NCBI GenBank assembly: GCA_012520795.1
Contig: JAAYNP010000037.1
Span: 1-35,630, forward strand
Direction of reading: 5' to 3'
DNA length: 35,630 nucleotides
Source: Bacillota bacterium
GTDB taxonomy: Bacteria > Bacillota > Limnochordia > Darwinibacteriales > DTU012
Positions 1 through 8,843 of this stretch are shown one piece after another; positions within the stretch are counted from its first letter, which is position 1; each line of letters starts with the position of its first letter. The position numbers and the translations under genes are program-made. The notes under the pieces were generated by a model that was not told where the DNA came from, made no database searches, and worked only from the letters and a program-made list of their open reading frames with translations.

Positions 1-3000
1 ACCGGGACCATGAAAGTACTCGCCGTCAAACTGGCACAGGGGGATACCGTGATTGGCCCTGCAGCCATGGAGGTTTACAGTGCCGGTTCGGCAGCAGACG
101 TCAGTGAAATGCAAAGTTACGGCCTGACTACAAATGATCTGCAAACCAGGTACATCCCACTGGATATCAAAGCCTCGAATACAGCGGTGGAGCTTACAGT
201 GAGCGGAGTGACCGTAAGCAACTATCTGCAAGGTTTGATGGCTCCACAGGGCTGGCAGTTTGTCAGTGTCGGCGCTTCTTTGCAGAATATCCTGGAAGCG
301 CAGGAAGTGATTGTAGATACCAAAGGCAGCAGCCACCCTGCCAGCTGGATGGGGGGCGGCGGAGCTTCCGGCAAAAAAGAATACAAGGTTCCAGACTACC
401 TGATTCCCAGTTTAAGTTCCCATTTATATCTCGGCTGGAACAACAACAGCATGTATCCTGTGTCCAGAGCAAGCTGGCTGGCTGCAGACAGCTTGCTGAT
501 CCCCGGTGAGATGAGCCTGACCGTCAAGCCGAGTGAGCCCCTTACCGGATCGCTGGTGTTTTTGGTTGAGGACCAGTATCTATCCCAAGCTTCGCTGCAT
601 TTTTATGACACAGCTTATGGGCATTTCGCCCTTGACTTGATCGGCACCAGCCGCCATCCTGAGTTTGCCTTGGAAACATACCCGGCTGAAGCGCTGATGC
701 GCCTGTCGGATGCATTCGAGATCCGCATTACCGTTCTTGACGACCTGGATCAGATCGGATCTGTGGCTGCCAATGAGCTCAACGTTTTCCGGGTAGTCGA
801 ACTGGATTTGACATCGAAGGTGCAGGCCCTGTTGGACATTAACCCGCAGGAGGTATTTTCCCTGCGGATCCAGACTGACAAAGGCCATGCCTTCATCCCC
901 ATCAGCCTTGAGGCAACCATGAGCATGCCCTTGGGCTTTGGGGAGGCCAGGATGGTTGCACCGGGATCCTTCAATAAAATGCGTTTTGTCTTCGAAATCC
1001 CGCGGGAGTTTGCAGAGAATCCTTGCGAGTTGTTTGTCGATCTGCGGCAAGATGATCTCTTGCTCCCACTAATCGAGGGTGAAATTGCCCTGGATCTCCA
1101 TGCTGAACCGGTATCTGCCGAAGGGATTGACCTGTACCTGAACCAGGTCGGGTACGTCTCGCATCTTGGCTCGTTAGAGAGCGACCTCGTAGTTGCCGAT
1201 GTAACGTTCGTTGATCACCCAGATGACTTCGGCACCGTCTTGGAAGGCTGTTTCAAGCTCGTCCGGGATGATTTTACCGGTGCCGAGTCAGAATTTGACA
1301 TAGGCAAACTCGTTGCTTCTCAAGGATTGGGCAGCTTTGGCGATCCTGATGACGGGGAAGTATTTTATGTGTTAGCCCCAAGCTCCATTACGGATGAACT
1401 GGTGTTGGGGTTTGGCGATCCGGTTGTTAAAGACGGGATGGCTCGCCGTGCTGTGGTCGTTTTCGCGATACCATCAGACGGGCAGGATCACGCCTGGTCG
1501 CTCCAATCCGATCTCTTCCCGGGCTTGCATGTACCTGTCCCGGAGACTGGATATACCGAAACAGCCCTGTTGGGGTCCAAGACTCAAACCAAAGCCGAAT
1601 TTGGCATTATGGACTTCGCACAGAAACTCGATGCGGCAATCAATGCGAAAGTCAGGGCATATCAAGAGCGGCAGGCTGCAAAGGGGCAGCTCGCACGGTA
1701 CGATCAGTTTGATCTTGAAGGGGAAGTGGAACAAGAAGAAAGCATCGCTCCACCCCGGGTCAATCTTGCCGGTGCGCTGGAATTTGAGGAGATATCGTCA
1801 GTGGACGGGCTGATGGCGCTGCTGCGAGAGCTGCGGTGGGTGCCGAGCAAAGACAAGCTGGAAACCTGGCAGCCAAGGTACGCCCCTGAGGCTGTATTGA
1901 CGCAGAGATGGGGAACCGAGGCTGACCTGGCCAACCTGGCGATCCTCGTTTTGGATAGATTGGGCTATCAACCGGAACGGACCATCGTTGATCTGCTGGC
2001 CGATGGCCGGGAGGCCTTGGCACGGCTTGCGGGCGTAAGTGTGGACAGCATTCAGCTCGAGCACCTGCCTGCTGTGAAGTATCAAGCAGAAGGTGAGGAC
2101 AAGCTGCTTGTGGTTCCGTTCACAGCTGATGTTGCTGAACTGGAGGATTATGTGGCGATTCCGATTCGCTATGTTCAATTCCAGGACTATCCGATCGCAG
2201 CTCAAATAGAGGTAGTACTCTCGGTGATGCCCAAGGGAAGCGGTTTTAGCGATCAATTCAGTGATTTTGCCACGATCTTGGCTGGTGGTGACGAGGAGGT
2301 TCTTACCGAATCCTATCGGCTCCTCACCACCAGCATGCCGCTTACGGATTTGAGCTTGGACGCAGTTGATCTGGTGTATGCCCCCGCAGGCTACGACGGA
2401 GGCGAGCTGTACACAGTCATTCTGGAATCAGCTTCCGGCAAGGTGATCGGCGATACTATCAATACAGCGGATTATGACATCAAAGCTGTGGAAATAAGGA
2501 TCTCCACCGGTTATGAAGTCTATCGGCACAAGACGGTGCTGCAAGAAAATCAGGCGCTTGATCAAGTCGCCCATACCATTGCCATCAACGCCCCGGATCT
2601 GCCGCCGGCGGCAGCTGAACAGCTGCAGACGGTTGCGGAAGCTTTGCACGGCAGCGCAGCCAATCCCGATTCGCTGTCGGTGTTCAAGTGGTATACCAGA
2701 AGCATCATCAACCGCTTGGTGGCTGAGCAAACACTGATTGAACAGGACTTGGCAGAAAAGCTCGACTTGGTCATCGGCCGCACCTATCAGCCAAGGGTGA
2801 TTATCGTCACAGTGGCTCAGGATCCAGCCAACCAATCACTGAAGACAAGCATCAATCTCGCCGGAGCGGCAAATGACGTCCACAGCGGTGATCCACAGGC
2901 AATCAGCGCCTTCAACGTCGGAACGGGCTTGGCCGCTTCTATGCTGGAGGCCAAAGTTATTGGCGGAATTGGGGTCTTTGAGTTGTGGCAAGGCTTGCCC

Positions 3001-3666
3001 GATGATGTACCGGTGATTTGGATTAGTGGCGACAACAAGTACACAGCGCTGGAAGTCCTGCAGGAGCTGGGGTACAGCAAATCAATCCAGCAGTACGTCG
3101 AGGAGATCAACAACAAAGTGTTGGTCTTCCCGTTGGCCAAATTGATGGTCGACGGCAGCCCAGAAATTGCCTGGCTGGAGATTGACCGTGATACCTACTT
3201 CACTATCGGTGTGCTAGCCAGTGGCGAGCATGGTGCAATGCTTGAATCCGCCGTGCAGAACTACCTGAAGAGCTTCACCAAATACGCGGTCGGCGCGGTC
3301 ATGGGCATGCACTCCATGGTCTGGGGAGTGGCCACATTTTCCTTGGAGTGTGATGATTACGGGGTGGTCCTCGAAGCGGCTGCAGCCCAGGCCATCGACA
3401 TAGCCTATGATATCAAGAATGCCATTGAGGAACTGGCCAAGTGGGACCCGCGCCAGGTGGCGGGCATTATGGAAAAAGTGGAATCAAAAGCCCTGGGATT
3501 AATCAATGATCTGGGCAGCGCAGCCATGGATGAAGCTGTAGAGCGGATTAAAGCCCATTGGGAGGGCATCGTCGACGAGCAGAAGAAAGAGCTGCTTCCC
3601 GATATATCTTTTGTTGGCGGCATGCTGGACGCCATTGAAGTGTATGTGATACTGGCGCAGAAATAG
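1..3666 (+). CDS. Large uncharacterised protein with degenerate transglutaminase-like segment (5' partial)
   Basis: The reading frame is open to the first base of the window. The first Met (base 10) has no visible ribosome binding site or signal peptide behind it, so this is probably the C-terminal ~1220 residues of a larger protein. The first ~500 residues (counted from the Met at base 10) look beta-rich, with repeated hydrophobic strands and acidic turns, as in surface or secreted proteins. Around residues 595-700 the pattern RWGTEADLANLAILVLDRLG, followed ~55 residues later by a KLLVVPFT stretch, resembles the core of transglutaminase-like folds. The position where the catalytic Cys is expected holds Thr/Glu/Ala, so it would be inactive. 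The last ~250 residues look helical. Cysteine is very rare. A strong hairpin terminator follows the stop. I do not recognise a named family; a secreted or envelope role is inference. Confidence 0.6.
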   Translation, partial: TGTMKVLAVKLAQGDTVIGPAAMEVYSAGSAADVSEMQSYGLTTNDLQTRYIPLDIKASNTAVELTVSGVTVSNYLQGLMAPQGWQFVSVGASLQNILEAQEVIVDTKGSSHPASWMGGGGASGKKEYKVPDYLIPSLSSHLYLGWNNNSMYPVSRASWLAADSLLIPGEMSLTVKPSEPLTGSLVFLVEDQYLSQASLHFYDTAYGHFALDLIGTSRHPEFALETYPAEALMRLSDAFEIRITVLDDLDQIGSVAANELNVFRVVELDLTSKVQALLDINPQEVFSLRIQTDKGHAFIPISLEATMSMPLGFGEARMVAPGSFNKMRFVFEIPREFAENPCELFVDLRQDDLLLPLIEGEIALDLHAEPVSAEGIDLYLNQVGYVSHLGSLESDLVVADVTFVDHPDDFGTVLEGCFKLVRDDFTGAESEFDIGKLVASQGLGSFGDPDDGEVFYVLAPSSITDELVLGFGDPVVKDGMARRAVVVFAIPSDGQDHAWSLQSDLFPGLHVPVPETGYTETALLGSKTQTKAEFGIMDFAQKLDAAINAKVRAYQERQAAKGQLARYDQFDLEGEVEQEESIAPPRVNLAGALEFEEISSVDGLMALLRELRWVPSKDKLETWQPRYAPEAVLTQRWGTEADLANLAILVLDRLGYQPERTIVDLLADGREALARLAGVSVDSIQLEHLPAVKYQAEGEDKLLVVPFTADVAELEDYVAIPIRYVQFQDYPIAAQIEVVLSVMPKGSGFSDQFSDFATILAGGDEEVLTESYRLLTTSMPLTDLSLDAVDLVYAPAGYDGGELYTVILESASGKVIGDTINTADYDIKAVEIRISTGYEVYRHKTVLQENQALDQVAHTIAINAPDLPPAAAEQLQTVAEALHGSAANPDSLSVFKWYTRSIINRLVAEQTLIEQDLAEKLDLVIGRTYQPRVIIVTVAQDPANQSLKTSINLAGAANDVHSGDPQAISAFNVGTGLAASMLEAKVIGGIGVFELWQGLPDDVPVIWISGDNKYTALEVLQELGYSKSIQQYVEEINNKVLVFPLAKLMVDGSPEIAWLEIDRDTYFTIGVLASGEHGAMLESAVQNYLKSFTKYAVGAVMGMHSMVWGVATFSLECDDYGVVLEAAAAQAIDIAYDIKNAIEELAKWDPRQVAGIMEKVESKALGLINDLGSAAMDEAVERIKAHWEGIVDEQKKELLPDISFVGGMLDAIEVYVILAQK

Positions 3667-3683
3667 TTTAGCACTTTGGGAAT

Positions 3684-3725
3684 AAACTGCGGGGAAGCCC
3701 GATGCTTCCTTCGCAGTTTTTTCTT
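3684..3725 (+). terminator. Rho-independent terminator (convergent, possibly bidirectional)
   Basis: The arms AAACTGCG and CGCAGTTT pair, and inside them GGAAGC pairs with GCTTCC around a CCGAT loop. A T-run follows on the plus strand. It sits 17 bases after the stop of the large protein. On the minus strand only a weak T-rich tail (TTTATT) follows the stem, so it may also stop the convergent pectate lyase gene, less efficiently. Confidence 0.85.
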
Positions 3726-3728
3726 GCC

Positions 3729-5321
3729 CTAAATCTGCCCGGCTCCTGCTCCAGCCGCTACTATCCGCGGCACATCTTCCACTGCGTCCCAGCTGTAACT
3801 GTATCCAGCCTCGAAATTCATCCTGACCGTTGACGCTGTTGGCTGGCTTCCCCTGCAGCGATCATAGATGTTCCCGCGCAGCTCATACAGCCCACCCGGG
3901 TTTACATCATCAAACCAGAAACCAATGGGGCCGCTTACATTTTCAAAGTAGTTGTTTTCAATCAAGATCTTCGAGCCGGTACGGCAGTTGATACCGGAAC
4001 CATCGCAATTTCTGTAGTAGTTGTTGTAAATATGGCCGTGCCCGCCCCTAAACAGCGGCAGCCTGGAGTTGCAGTTTTCAATCAGGTTGTGATGCATAAT
4101 CACTTTCCGGTCCGGCTGCGCATCCTCGCCATCATTGCTTCCGATTAGGATCGTCTTATGGCTGTTGTAGATATGGTTCCACGACAGGATTACATACTCC
4201 GTATCATTCTTGATGCTGATCAGCTCGTCATATTTGTTTTTGTCCTTATTGACATCCAGCGGCTCATTATACAGAGTGCAGTGGTCGATCATCACATATT
4301 TGGCGTTATTGATCTCAAGCGCATCTCCTCTCCGGACATACCGCACCGTCACATTTTGAACAATGGTATTCCGGCCTTGGATCTTCAGCCCTATGCCGTC
4401 GAACAATCCGTTTGCGCCTACTCCAATTATGGACAGGTTCTCCACTTGGCTGCCGAGCTCAATAGACGGCCGGGCATTTTGTCTGCCGGCAGCAGCCCAA
4501 TACTCGTCGAACGTGATTGTACCGTCAATGTAAATAACCGCAGGTTCAGCCGGCTTCTCGCGTACTTCCTGCAGCGCATTGTAAAACTCAGCTCCGTTTG
4601 CTACATGGAAAACCCGATCCTGCGCCGCACCAGCCCCTCCGTTAATTCTCTCAGCCATATCCGCAAACCCGCGGATCTCGCTTTCCATCCAAAGGAAAAC
4701 GCTTTTGACTGTAATGCTGCCTTGCCAGGGGATTGTCAGCTCCAGGTAGGCGTTGTCCACTGCATTGGTGGTGTAGGTTGGGAAAACTGTGTCAGGTAGG
4801 CTTACACCGGCGCTCTCCCGGTGGTACCTGCCCCTGTCTTGGCCCGCCCGCTTCAACCTGACGTAGAACCCATTGGTTGTATTGGTCAAGTCCAGATCTG
4901 CGAACAAATCCACACCAATTTTCCCGGTCATGTTATCCAAAGCCGTCAGATCCAAAACGCCCCAGCCGTCCTTGTAGCCAAGGCAAACAAAACGGTTCTT
5001 ATCCCCGGCAGTAGTTCCCGGAACCGTGCTGGTAAAGGTGATCCCGTCATCATTGATTTTCACAATGATGTCTTCATCCACATCGAAAAGCTCTATCAAT
5101 TCTGCCGCAGTAATCTTCAGAGCGTTTGCGTATTTTTCTTCAAGCGCAGCTGCCTCCAGGTTGGCTGTATGTTCTGGGGTTACGATTGCCGCCCATCCAG
5201 GAGCAATTGGTTGATCCGGTGCGGCCAATACCCGGCCGGCAAACATCCATCCTGACGCAAAAACAAAAACCAATAGCAAGACAGCAAACCACTTCTTTGT
5301 TACCAATGCGATACCTCCCAT
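3729..5321 (-). CDS. Secreted pectate lyase (PL1, Amb_all type) with N-terminal beta domain
   Basis: Predicted to cleave polygalacturonate by calcium-dependent beta-elimination outside the cell. The C-terminal ~270 residues form a classic PL1 right-handed parallel beta-helix: MIDHCTLYNEPLDVNKDKNK carries the substrate-cleft and calcium-binding acidic residues, HKTILIGSND follows, then HHNLIENCNSRLPLFR with the conserved RLPxxR containing the catalytic and substrate-binding Arg pair, and HIYNNYYRNC. The N-terminus has a signal peptide (positive VTKK, then a hydrophobic FAVLLLVFVFASGWMFAG, cleavage near VLAA). About 200 residues after it form an unrecognised beta-rich module. I chose the ATG at 5321, with AAGGAG 9 bases upstream. 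A TTG at 5306 behind GGGAGG is almost as good and gives MVTKKWF. The frame extends further upstream but codes no sensible protein there. It is divergent from the second pectate lyase. Confidence 0.88.
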   Translation of the reverse strand: MGGIALVTKKWFAVLLLVFVFASGWMFAGRVLAAPDQPIAPGWAAIVTPEHTANLEAAALEEKYANALKITAAELIELFDVDEDIIVKINDDGITFTSTVPGTTAGDKNRFVCLGYKDGWGVLDLTALDNMTGKIGVDLFADLDLTNTTNGFYVRLKRAGQDRGRYHRESAGVSLPDTVFPTYTTNAVDNAYLELTIPWQGSITVKSVFLWMESEIRGFADMAERINGGAGAAQDRVFHVANGAEFYNALQEVREKPAEPAVIYIDGTITFDEYWAAAGRQNARPSIELGSQVENLSIIGVGANGLFDGIGLKIQGRNTIVQNVTVRYVRRGDALEINNAKYVMIDHCTLYNEPLDVNKDKNKYDELISIKNDTEYVILSWNHIYNSHKTILIGSNDGEDAQPDRKVIMHHNLIENCNSRLPLFRGGHGHIYNNYYRNCDGSGINCRTGSKILIENNYFENVSGPIGFWFDDVNPGGLYELRGNIYDRCRGSQPTASTVRMNFEAGYSYSWDAVEDVPRIVAAGAGAGQI

Positions 5322-5341
5322 TTTCAGTTCTCCTTGCAGTG

Positions 5342-5356
5342 ACCGGAAAAGCCGGT
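5342..5356. repeat. Short inverted repeat ACCGG-N5-CCGGT
   Basis: A perfect 5-bp inverted repeat lies just upstream of the minus-strand pectate lyase start, within its likely 5' leader. It could be a small hairpin in the leader or a half-site operator. It is short and may be chance. Confidence 0.3.
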
Positions 5357-5464
5357 ATTTATGGAATTCAACAATTCGCCTGTTGTTCCTGTCATGGGTT
5401 CCAGCTGCGGCTCTACCCCTGCCTATTGGTAGATATTGCCATAGAGGGGTGAAAATATGCAGGT

Positions 5465-5498
5465 AATTGCTGGCAGATGGACGAATATACCAGCAATT
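5465..5498. promoter_or_regulatory. 9-bp inverted repeat upstream of pectate lyase lipoprotein
   Basis: AATTGCTGG at 5465-5473 and CCAGCAATT at 5490-5498 are perfect inverted copies with a 16-base spacer. The repeat ends 24 bases before the ATG of the plus-strand lyase and just before its AGAGGGAG ribosome binding site. The position fits a repressor or activator site, or a leader hairpin close to the ribosome binding site. No regulator gene is adjacent. Confidence 0.45.
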
Positions 5499-5521
5499 GA
5501 GGATAGAGGGAGCATTTGTCA

Positions 5522-6964
5522 ATGAAATCGGCGAGGTACTTGGCTGTAGTACTGATTGCTGCTCTGCTTTTGTCAGGCTGTTTTATCTGGCAGAAAGAGC
5601 CTTTGATCCCCGGCAATGGAGGAGATGAAAACGGTGAAGGCTCTGATCCGCCGGATGACAACGATGATCATGACCCGATACCTCCGGCTGAAGTGCCTGC
5701 TTTTCCAGGTGCGGAAGGTTTTGGCGCAGAGGCGACTGGAGGCCGCGGTGGTAGGGTCATCTTTGTTACCAATTTGAACGACAGCAGCCCCGGCAGCCTG
5801 CGGGCAGCCATTGAGGCGAGCGGTCCGAGGATAGTGGTCTTTAAGGTTTCAGGGATCATCGAGTTGAACAAACCTTTGGAAATAAAGAACGGAGACATTA
5901 CCATTGCCGGACAGACTTCACCTGAGGGAATCACCATTGCCAACAGGGCTTTTAGAGTCAAGGCAGAAAACGTGATTGTCCGCCATATCCGTGTCCGCTT
6001 GGGTGATATCAAAGAGGTAGAAGAGGACGCTGTCGAGCTTGATGGAGCGTACAATGTTGTCTTAGATCATGTGACTGCAAGTTGGGGCATAGATGAGACA
6101 CTTTCAATCAGAAACAGTGACCTGGTGACAATTCAGTGGTGTATCGTCAGCGAAGCCCTCAATGACTCAATTCACGGGAAAGGGGAACATGGCTACGGCT
6201 CATTAATCCGAGGCAGTTTTGGGCAGCAGGTTAGCCTTCACCACAATCTCTATGCCCATAACCGCGGCCGCAATCCCCGCCCAGGCAATTACGAGCCGCT
6301 CGATAAAGATCCTATCGGGTTTGTGGTGGATTGGCGCAACAACGTAATCTATAATTGGGGCGGTGGAAGCGCCGGCAACAATGAAGACAAAGATACAATC
6401 ACCTTCTACAACTTTGTCGGCAACTACTACAAAAGAGGGCCGAATTCGACAGGTGCAAAAGCGTTTAAGGACAACGCCCCCTACGCCCAGGCCTACTGGT
6501 ATGGAAACGCCATGGATGGAAATGTCCCGTCAAATCAATGGGATCTGGTAAGCGGCACCGGCCCGGAGAAGTCCAGTTATATCAAACACACCAGCGAGAT
6601 CCCGGTGGCGTATGTTGAGACTCATTCTGCAAAAGAAGCCTATGATCTGGTGCTGGCCTCTGCCGGTGCTTTTCCCCGGGACGCGATTGATTACCGCGTA
6701 GTCAATACAGTTCAAAGTCCGACCGATCGGGGCAAAATCATTGATTCCCAGAGTGAGGTGGTAAGCAGCTGGCCTGCAAAACAGGCGATCAAGACTAAAC
6801 AGGTAGTGGATCCCACCTGGAAAGATGACAACAACAACGGCATCCCGGACTGGTGGGAACAGGAAAAGGGAGTCAAAAACGGCAACCACAACCAAGTTAT
6901 GCCCAGCGGTTATACAGCCATTGAAGAGTATATCAACTGGGTGGCAGATGAGCTGGTTAAATAA
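5522..6964 (+). CDS. Pectate lyase-like lipoprotein (PL1) with C-terminal calcium-binding motif
   Basis: A 480-residue exported polysaccharide lyase. The signal peptide ends in a lipobox (LLSGC, Cys20), so it should be lipid-anchored outside the membrane. A Gly/Asp/Pro-rich linker (about residues 26-58) leads to the lyase domain, which opens with AFPGAEGFGAEATGGRGG and VTNLNDSSPGSLRAAI, the hallmark of the PelA-like PL1 group common in gut and soil saprophytes. The beta-helix continues with VVLDHVTASWGIDETLSI and HHNLYAHNRGRNPRPGN, which contains the conserved Arg-rich active-site segment. The C-terminus has DDNNNGIPDWWEQ, a thrombospondin-type-3-like calcium-binding motif. The ATG at 5522 sits 9 bases after AGAGGGAG; an in-frame TTG at 5516 is too close to that site. 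Its stop abuts the convergent degV-family stop with no gap. Confidence 0.85.
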   Translation: MKSARYLAVVLIAALLLSGCFIWQKEPLIPGNGGDENGEGSDPPDDNDDHDPIPPAEVPAFPGAEGFGAEATGGRGGRVIFVTNLNDSSPGSLRAAIEASGPRIVVFKVSGIIELNKPLEIKNGDITIAGQTSPEGITIANRAFRVKAENVIVRHIRVRLGDIKEVEEDAVELDGAYNVVLDHVTASWGIDETLSIRNSDLVTIQWCIVSEALNDSIHGKGEHGYGSLIRGSFGQQVSLHHNLYAHNRGRNPRPGNYEPLDKDPIGFVVDWRNNVIYNWGGGSAGNNEDKDTITFYNFVGNYYKRGPNSTGAKAFKDNAPYAQAYWYGNAMDGNVPSNQWDLVSGTGPEKSSYIKHTSEIPVAYVETHSAKEAYDLVLASAGAFPRDAIDYRVVNTVQSPTDRGKIIDSQSEVVSSWPAKQAIKTKQVVDPTWKDDNNNGIPDWWEQEKGVKNGNHNQVMPSGYTAIEEYINWVADELVK

Positions 6965-7813
6965 CTACTCCCCCTGCAAAACCGCAAACCCCACAGTCCC
7001 AGGCCCGGAGTGGACTCCCAGCACAGGGCTGAGTGTTGACGTGATCAATTCCTTGACATTGGCCAGCTGCCCGATCTGCTTGATAACATAAGCTCCTTCT
7101 TCCTGGGCCCCTCCATAGCAGACAGCTATCTGGTTGGCAGCCGTGGCCAGATGGCCTTTTGCGATTCCCACCAAACGGTCCAAGGCCTGCTTATGCCCGC
7201 GCACCTTGGCATAAGTCATGAGAATGCCTTCGGTACTAATGGTGATAATCGGCTTGATGTTCAAGAACTCGCCGATTGTTGCCGAAACTTTGCCAATCCG
7301 GCCGCCCCTTTTCAGATATTCCAACGTTCCCACGACAAAGTAGACATGCAGCCGTTCCCTGAGGCTGCCCACCAATTTGCAGACATTGTCGAAACTCATA
7401 TTGGCTTTGACAGCCCGGGCTGCTTCGATTACAATGTATCCCAGGCCCATGGAGACAGATCTGGAATCAAATACCTTCACAGTCAGGTCATTGATCCGCT
7501 GTGCTGCGGATTCGATCATCTGATAAGTCCCGCTTAAGCGCGATGACAGATGGATCATCAGCACATGGGTATAACCCTGCTCCTTCATGGCCGACAGCGT
7601 TTTCTCCACATCATGCATGCTGGGGAGCGAAGTTGTGGGAACTTCTTTGTCCATATTGGCGTAAATCTCTTCAGCAGTGATGTCAATTCCATCGCGAAAC
7701 TCCCGGGTTTTGTACATAACCCGCAGCGGTACCACGGAAATACCCAGCTCATCGATGAGTTCCTGAGGAATGTCGCAGGTGCTGTCAGTGATAATCCCAA
7801 TTTTTTCTTTCAC
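6965..7813 (-). CDS. DegV family fatty-acid-binding protein
   Basis: A 282-residue protein of normal DegV length. It opens with KIGIITDSTCDIPQELIDEL and continues with the family's conserved blocks: VPLRV, FRDGIDIT, PTTSLPS, MIHLSSRLSGTYQ, TLEYLKRGGRIGK and the final SPVLGVHSGPGTVGFAVL. DegV proteins bind a fatty acid in a cleft, and FakB-type members present it to the kinase FakA for phosphorylation and phospholipid synthesis. No fakA is visible here. I chose the GTG at 7813 behind GAGGTGG; an upstream in-frame GTG at 7846 has no good ribosome binding site. It is divergent from the glutaminyl cyclase gene. Confidence 0.9.
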   Translation of the reverse strand: MKEKIGIITDSTCDIPQELIDELGISVVPLRVMYKTREFRDGIDITAEEIYANMDKEVPTTSLPSMHDVEKTLSAMKEQGYTHVLMIHLSSRLSGTYQMIESAAQRINDLTVKVFDSRSVSMGLGYIVIEAARAVKANMSFDNVCKLVGSLRERLHVYFVVGTLEYLKRGGRIGKVSATIGEFLNIKPIITISTEGILMTYAKVRGHKQALDRLVGIAKGHLATAANQIAVCYGGAQEEGAYVIKQIGQLANVKELITSTLSPVLGVHSGPGTVGFAVLQGE

Positions 7814-7974
7814 AGCTCCACCTCTTTCATATGGATACAATTTCACTTTCTCTTTAAAAAGGCCGATTTCCTGTATGAAATTGATCTTCTTTCCCGGCTG
7901 CTTCCCAGCAGATGGAGGTATCGGTTTTGTTGTGCCGAAATTATAAATATGACGTTTTAAGGAGGTTGTTAACC

Positions 7975-8829
7975 ATTAACCGCGGGATAACTCGGATAAT
8001 CAAGGTTTTCCTCTGGTTCTTGGTGTTGATAGGGATTGTAGTTGGCTATCATACAAGGGGTATAAACGATCGGGCCATAATCGAACCTTTCTACAGCTAT
8101 AAAATTGCCGCCGTCTATCCCCACGATTCTTCAGCCTTTACCCAAGGCCTGGTTTATTATAACAACTATTTGTACGAAGGCACCGGATTATACGGCAATT
8201 CCACTCTCAGGCAGGTAAGGCTGGAGGACGGGTTGATCCGCCAGGTTGTTACTATGCCGGATCAGTACTTTGGTGAAGGTATCGCCATAGTCGATCAAAG
8301 CGTCGTGCAGTTAACCTGGAAGGAAAACACTGGCTTTGTTTACGATTTAACCACATTTGCCCTCACCGGCACTTTCACCTATCCCGGCGAAGGATGGGGT
8401 TTGGCCTACGACGGCCGGCATCTAATCATGAGTGATGGGTCTTCCAAGCTCACATTTCTTGATCCCCACACCTACCAGCCGGTTAAACAGGTGGATGTGC
8501 AGAGCATTACTGGCCCTGTGGAAAATCTCAACGAATTGGAATACATTGATGGTGTAATTTATGCTAATATATGGCTGGAGGATGTAATTGCCCTCATCGA
8601 TCCAGAAACCGGCTTTGTGATCGGCTGGATCGATTTGTCCGGGCTCGGCTCCTATCTCGAAGGCCGGTTCGGCCCGGAGGTTTTACAGCGGATCGATGTC
8701 TTAAACGGCATCGCCTATCATCCTGGTACGGGGCATTTGCTGGTCACTGGGAAACTATGGCCATTAATCTTTGCCATCGAAGTAGGAGAACCGGGATCAA
8801 ATCTAGAAGGAAGATCGCAAGGTTTGTGA
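7975..8829 (+). CDS. Glutaminyl-peptide cyclotransferase, membrane-anchored
   Basis: Belongs to the plant/bacterial-type glutamine cyclotransferase family (beta-propeller, PF05096), which converts N-terminal Gln to pyroglutamate on exported peptides. Diagnostic segments are YPHDSSAFTQGLVYYNNYLY, EGTGLYGNSTLRQV, WKENTGFVYD, GEGWGLAYDG, LNELEYIDGVIYANIW and DVLNGIAYHPGTGHLLVTGK. An N-terminal hydrophobic segment (IIKVFLWFLVLIGIVVGY) is an uncleaved anchor or signal, placing the catalytic part outside the membrane. The start is unusual: a perfect AAGGAGG (7959-7965) is 9 bases before an in-frame ATT (7975), which gives a compact N-terminus of MNRGITRIIK type. A canonical alternative is the TTG at 7927 behind GGAGG (7914-7918). 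The next gene starts 14 bases after its stop, so it may be transcribed with the redox operon. Confidence 0.8.
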   Translation: MNRGITRIIKVFLWFLVLIGIVVGYHTRGINDRAIIEPFYSYKIAAVYPHDSSAFTQGLVYYNNYLYEGTGLYGNSTLRQVRLEDGLIRQVVTMPDQYFGEGIAIVDQSVVQLTWKENTGFVYDLTTFALTGTFTYPGEGWGLAYDGRHLIMSDGSSKLTFLDPHTYQPVKQVDVQSITGPVENLNELEYIDGVIYANIWLEDVIALIDPETGFVIGWIDLSGLGSYLEGRFGPEVLQRIDVLNGIAYHPGTGHLLVTGKLWPLIFAIEVGEPGSNLEGRSQGL

Positions 8830-8843
8830 AAGGAGTTGCAAAC

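Noticed and set aside
580-1050. Open frame on the minus strand inside the large first gene.
   Set aside because: No ribosome binding site or recognisable motif, and it lies antisense to a continuous 3.6-kb frame; it is a shadow of the real gene.
4158-5255. Long open frames on the plus strand opposite the minus-strand pectate lyase.
   Set aside because: They lack ribosome binding sites and recognisable domains and are antisense to a gene with clear family motifs.
5322-5522. Extending the minus-strand pectate lyase upstream to 5522.
   Set aside because: The added residues are not signal-peptide-like and would overlap the divergent lyase start; two good ribosome binding sites exist at 5321 and 5306.
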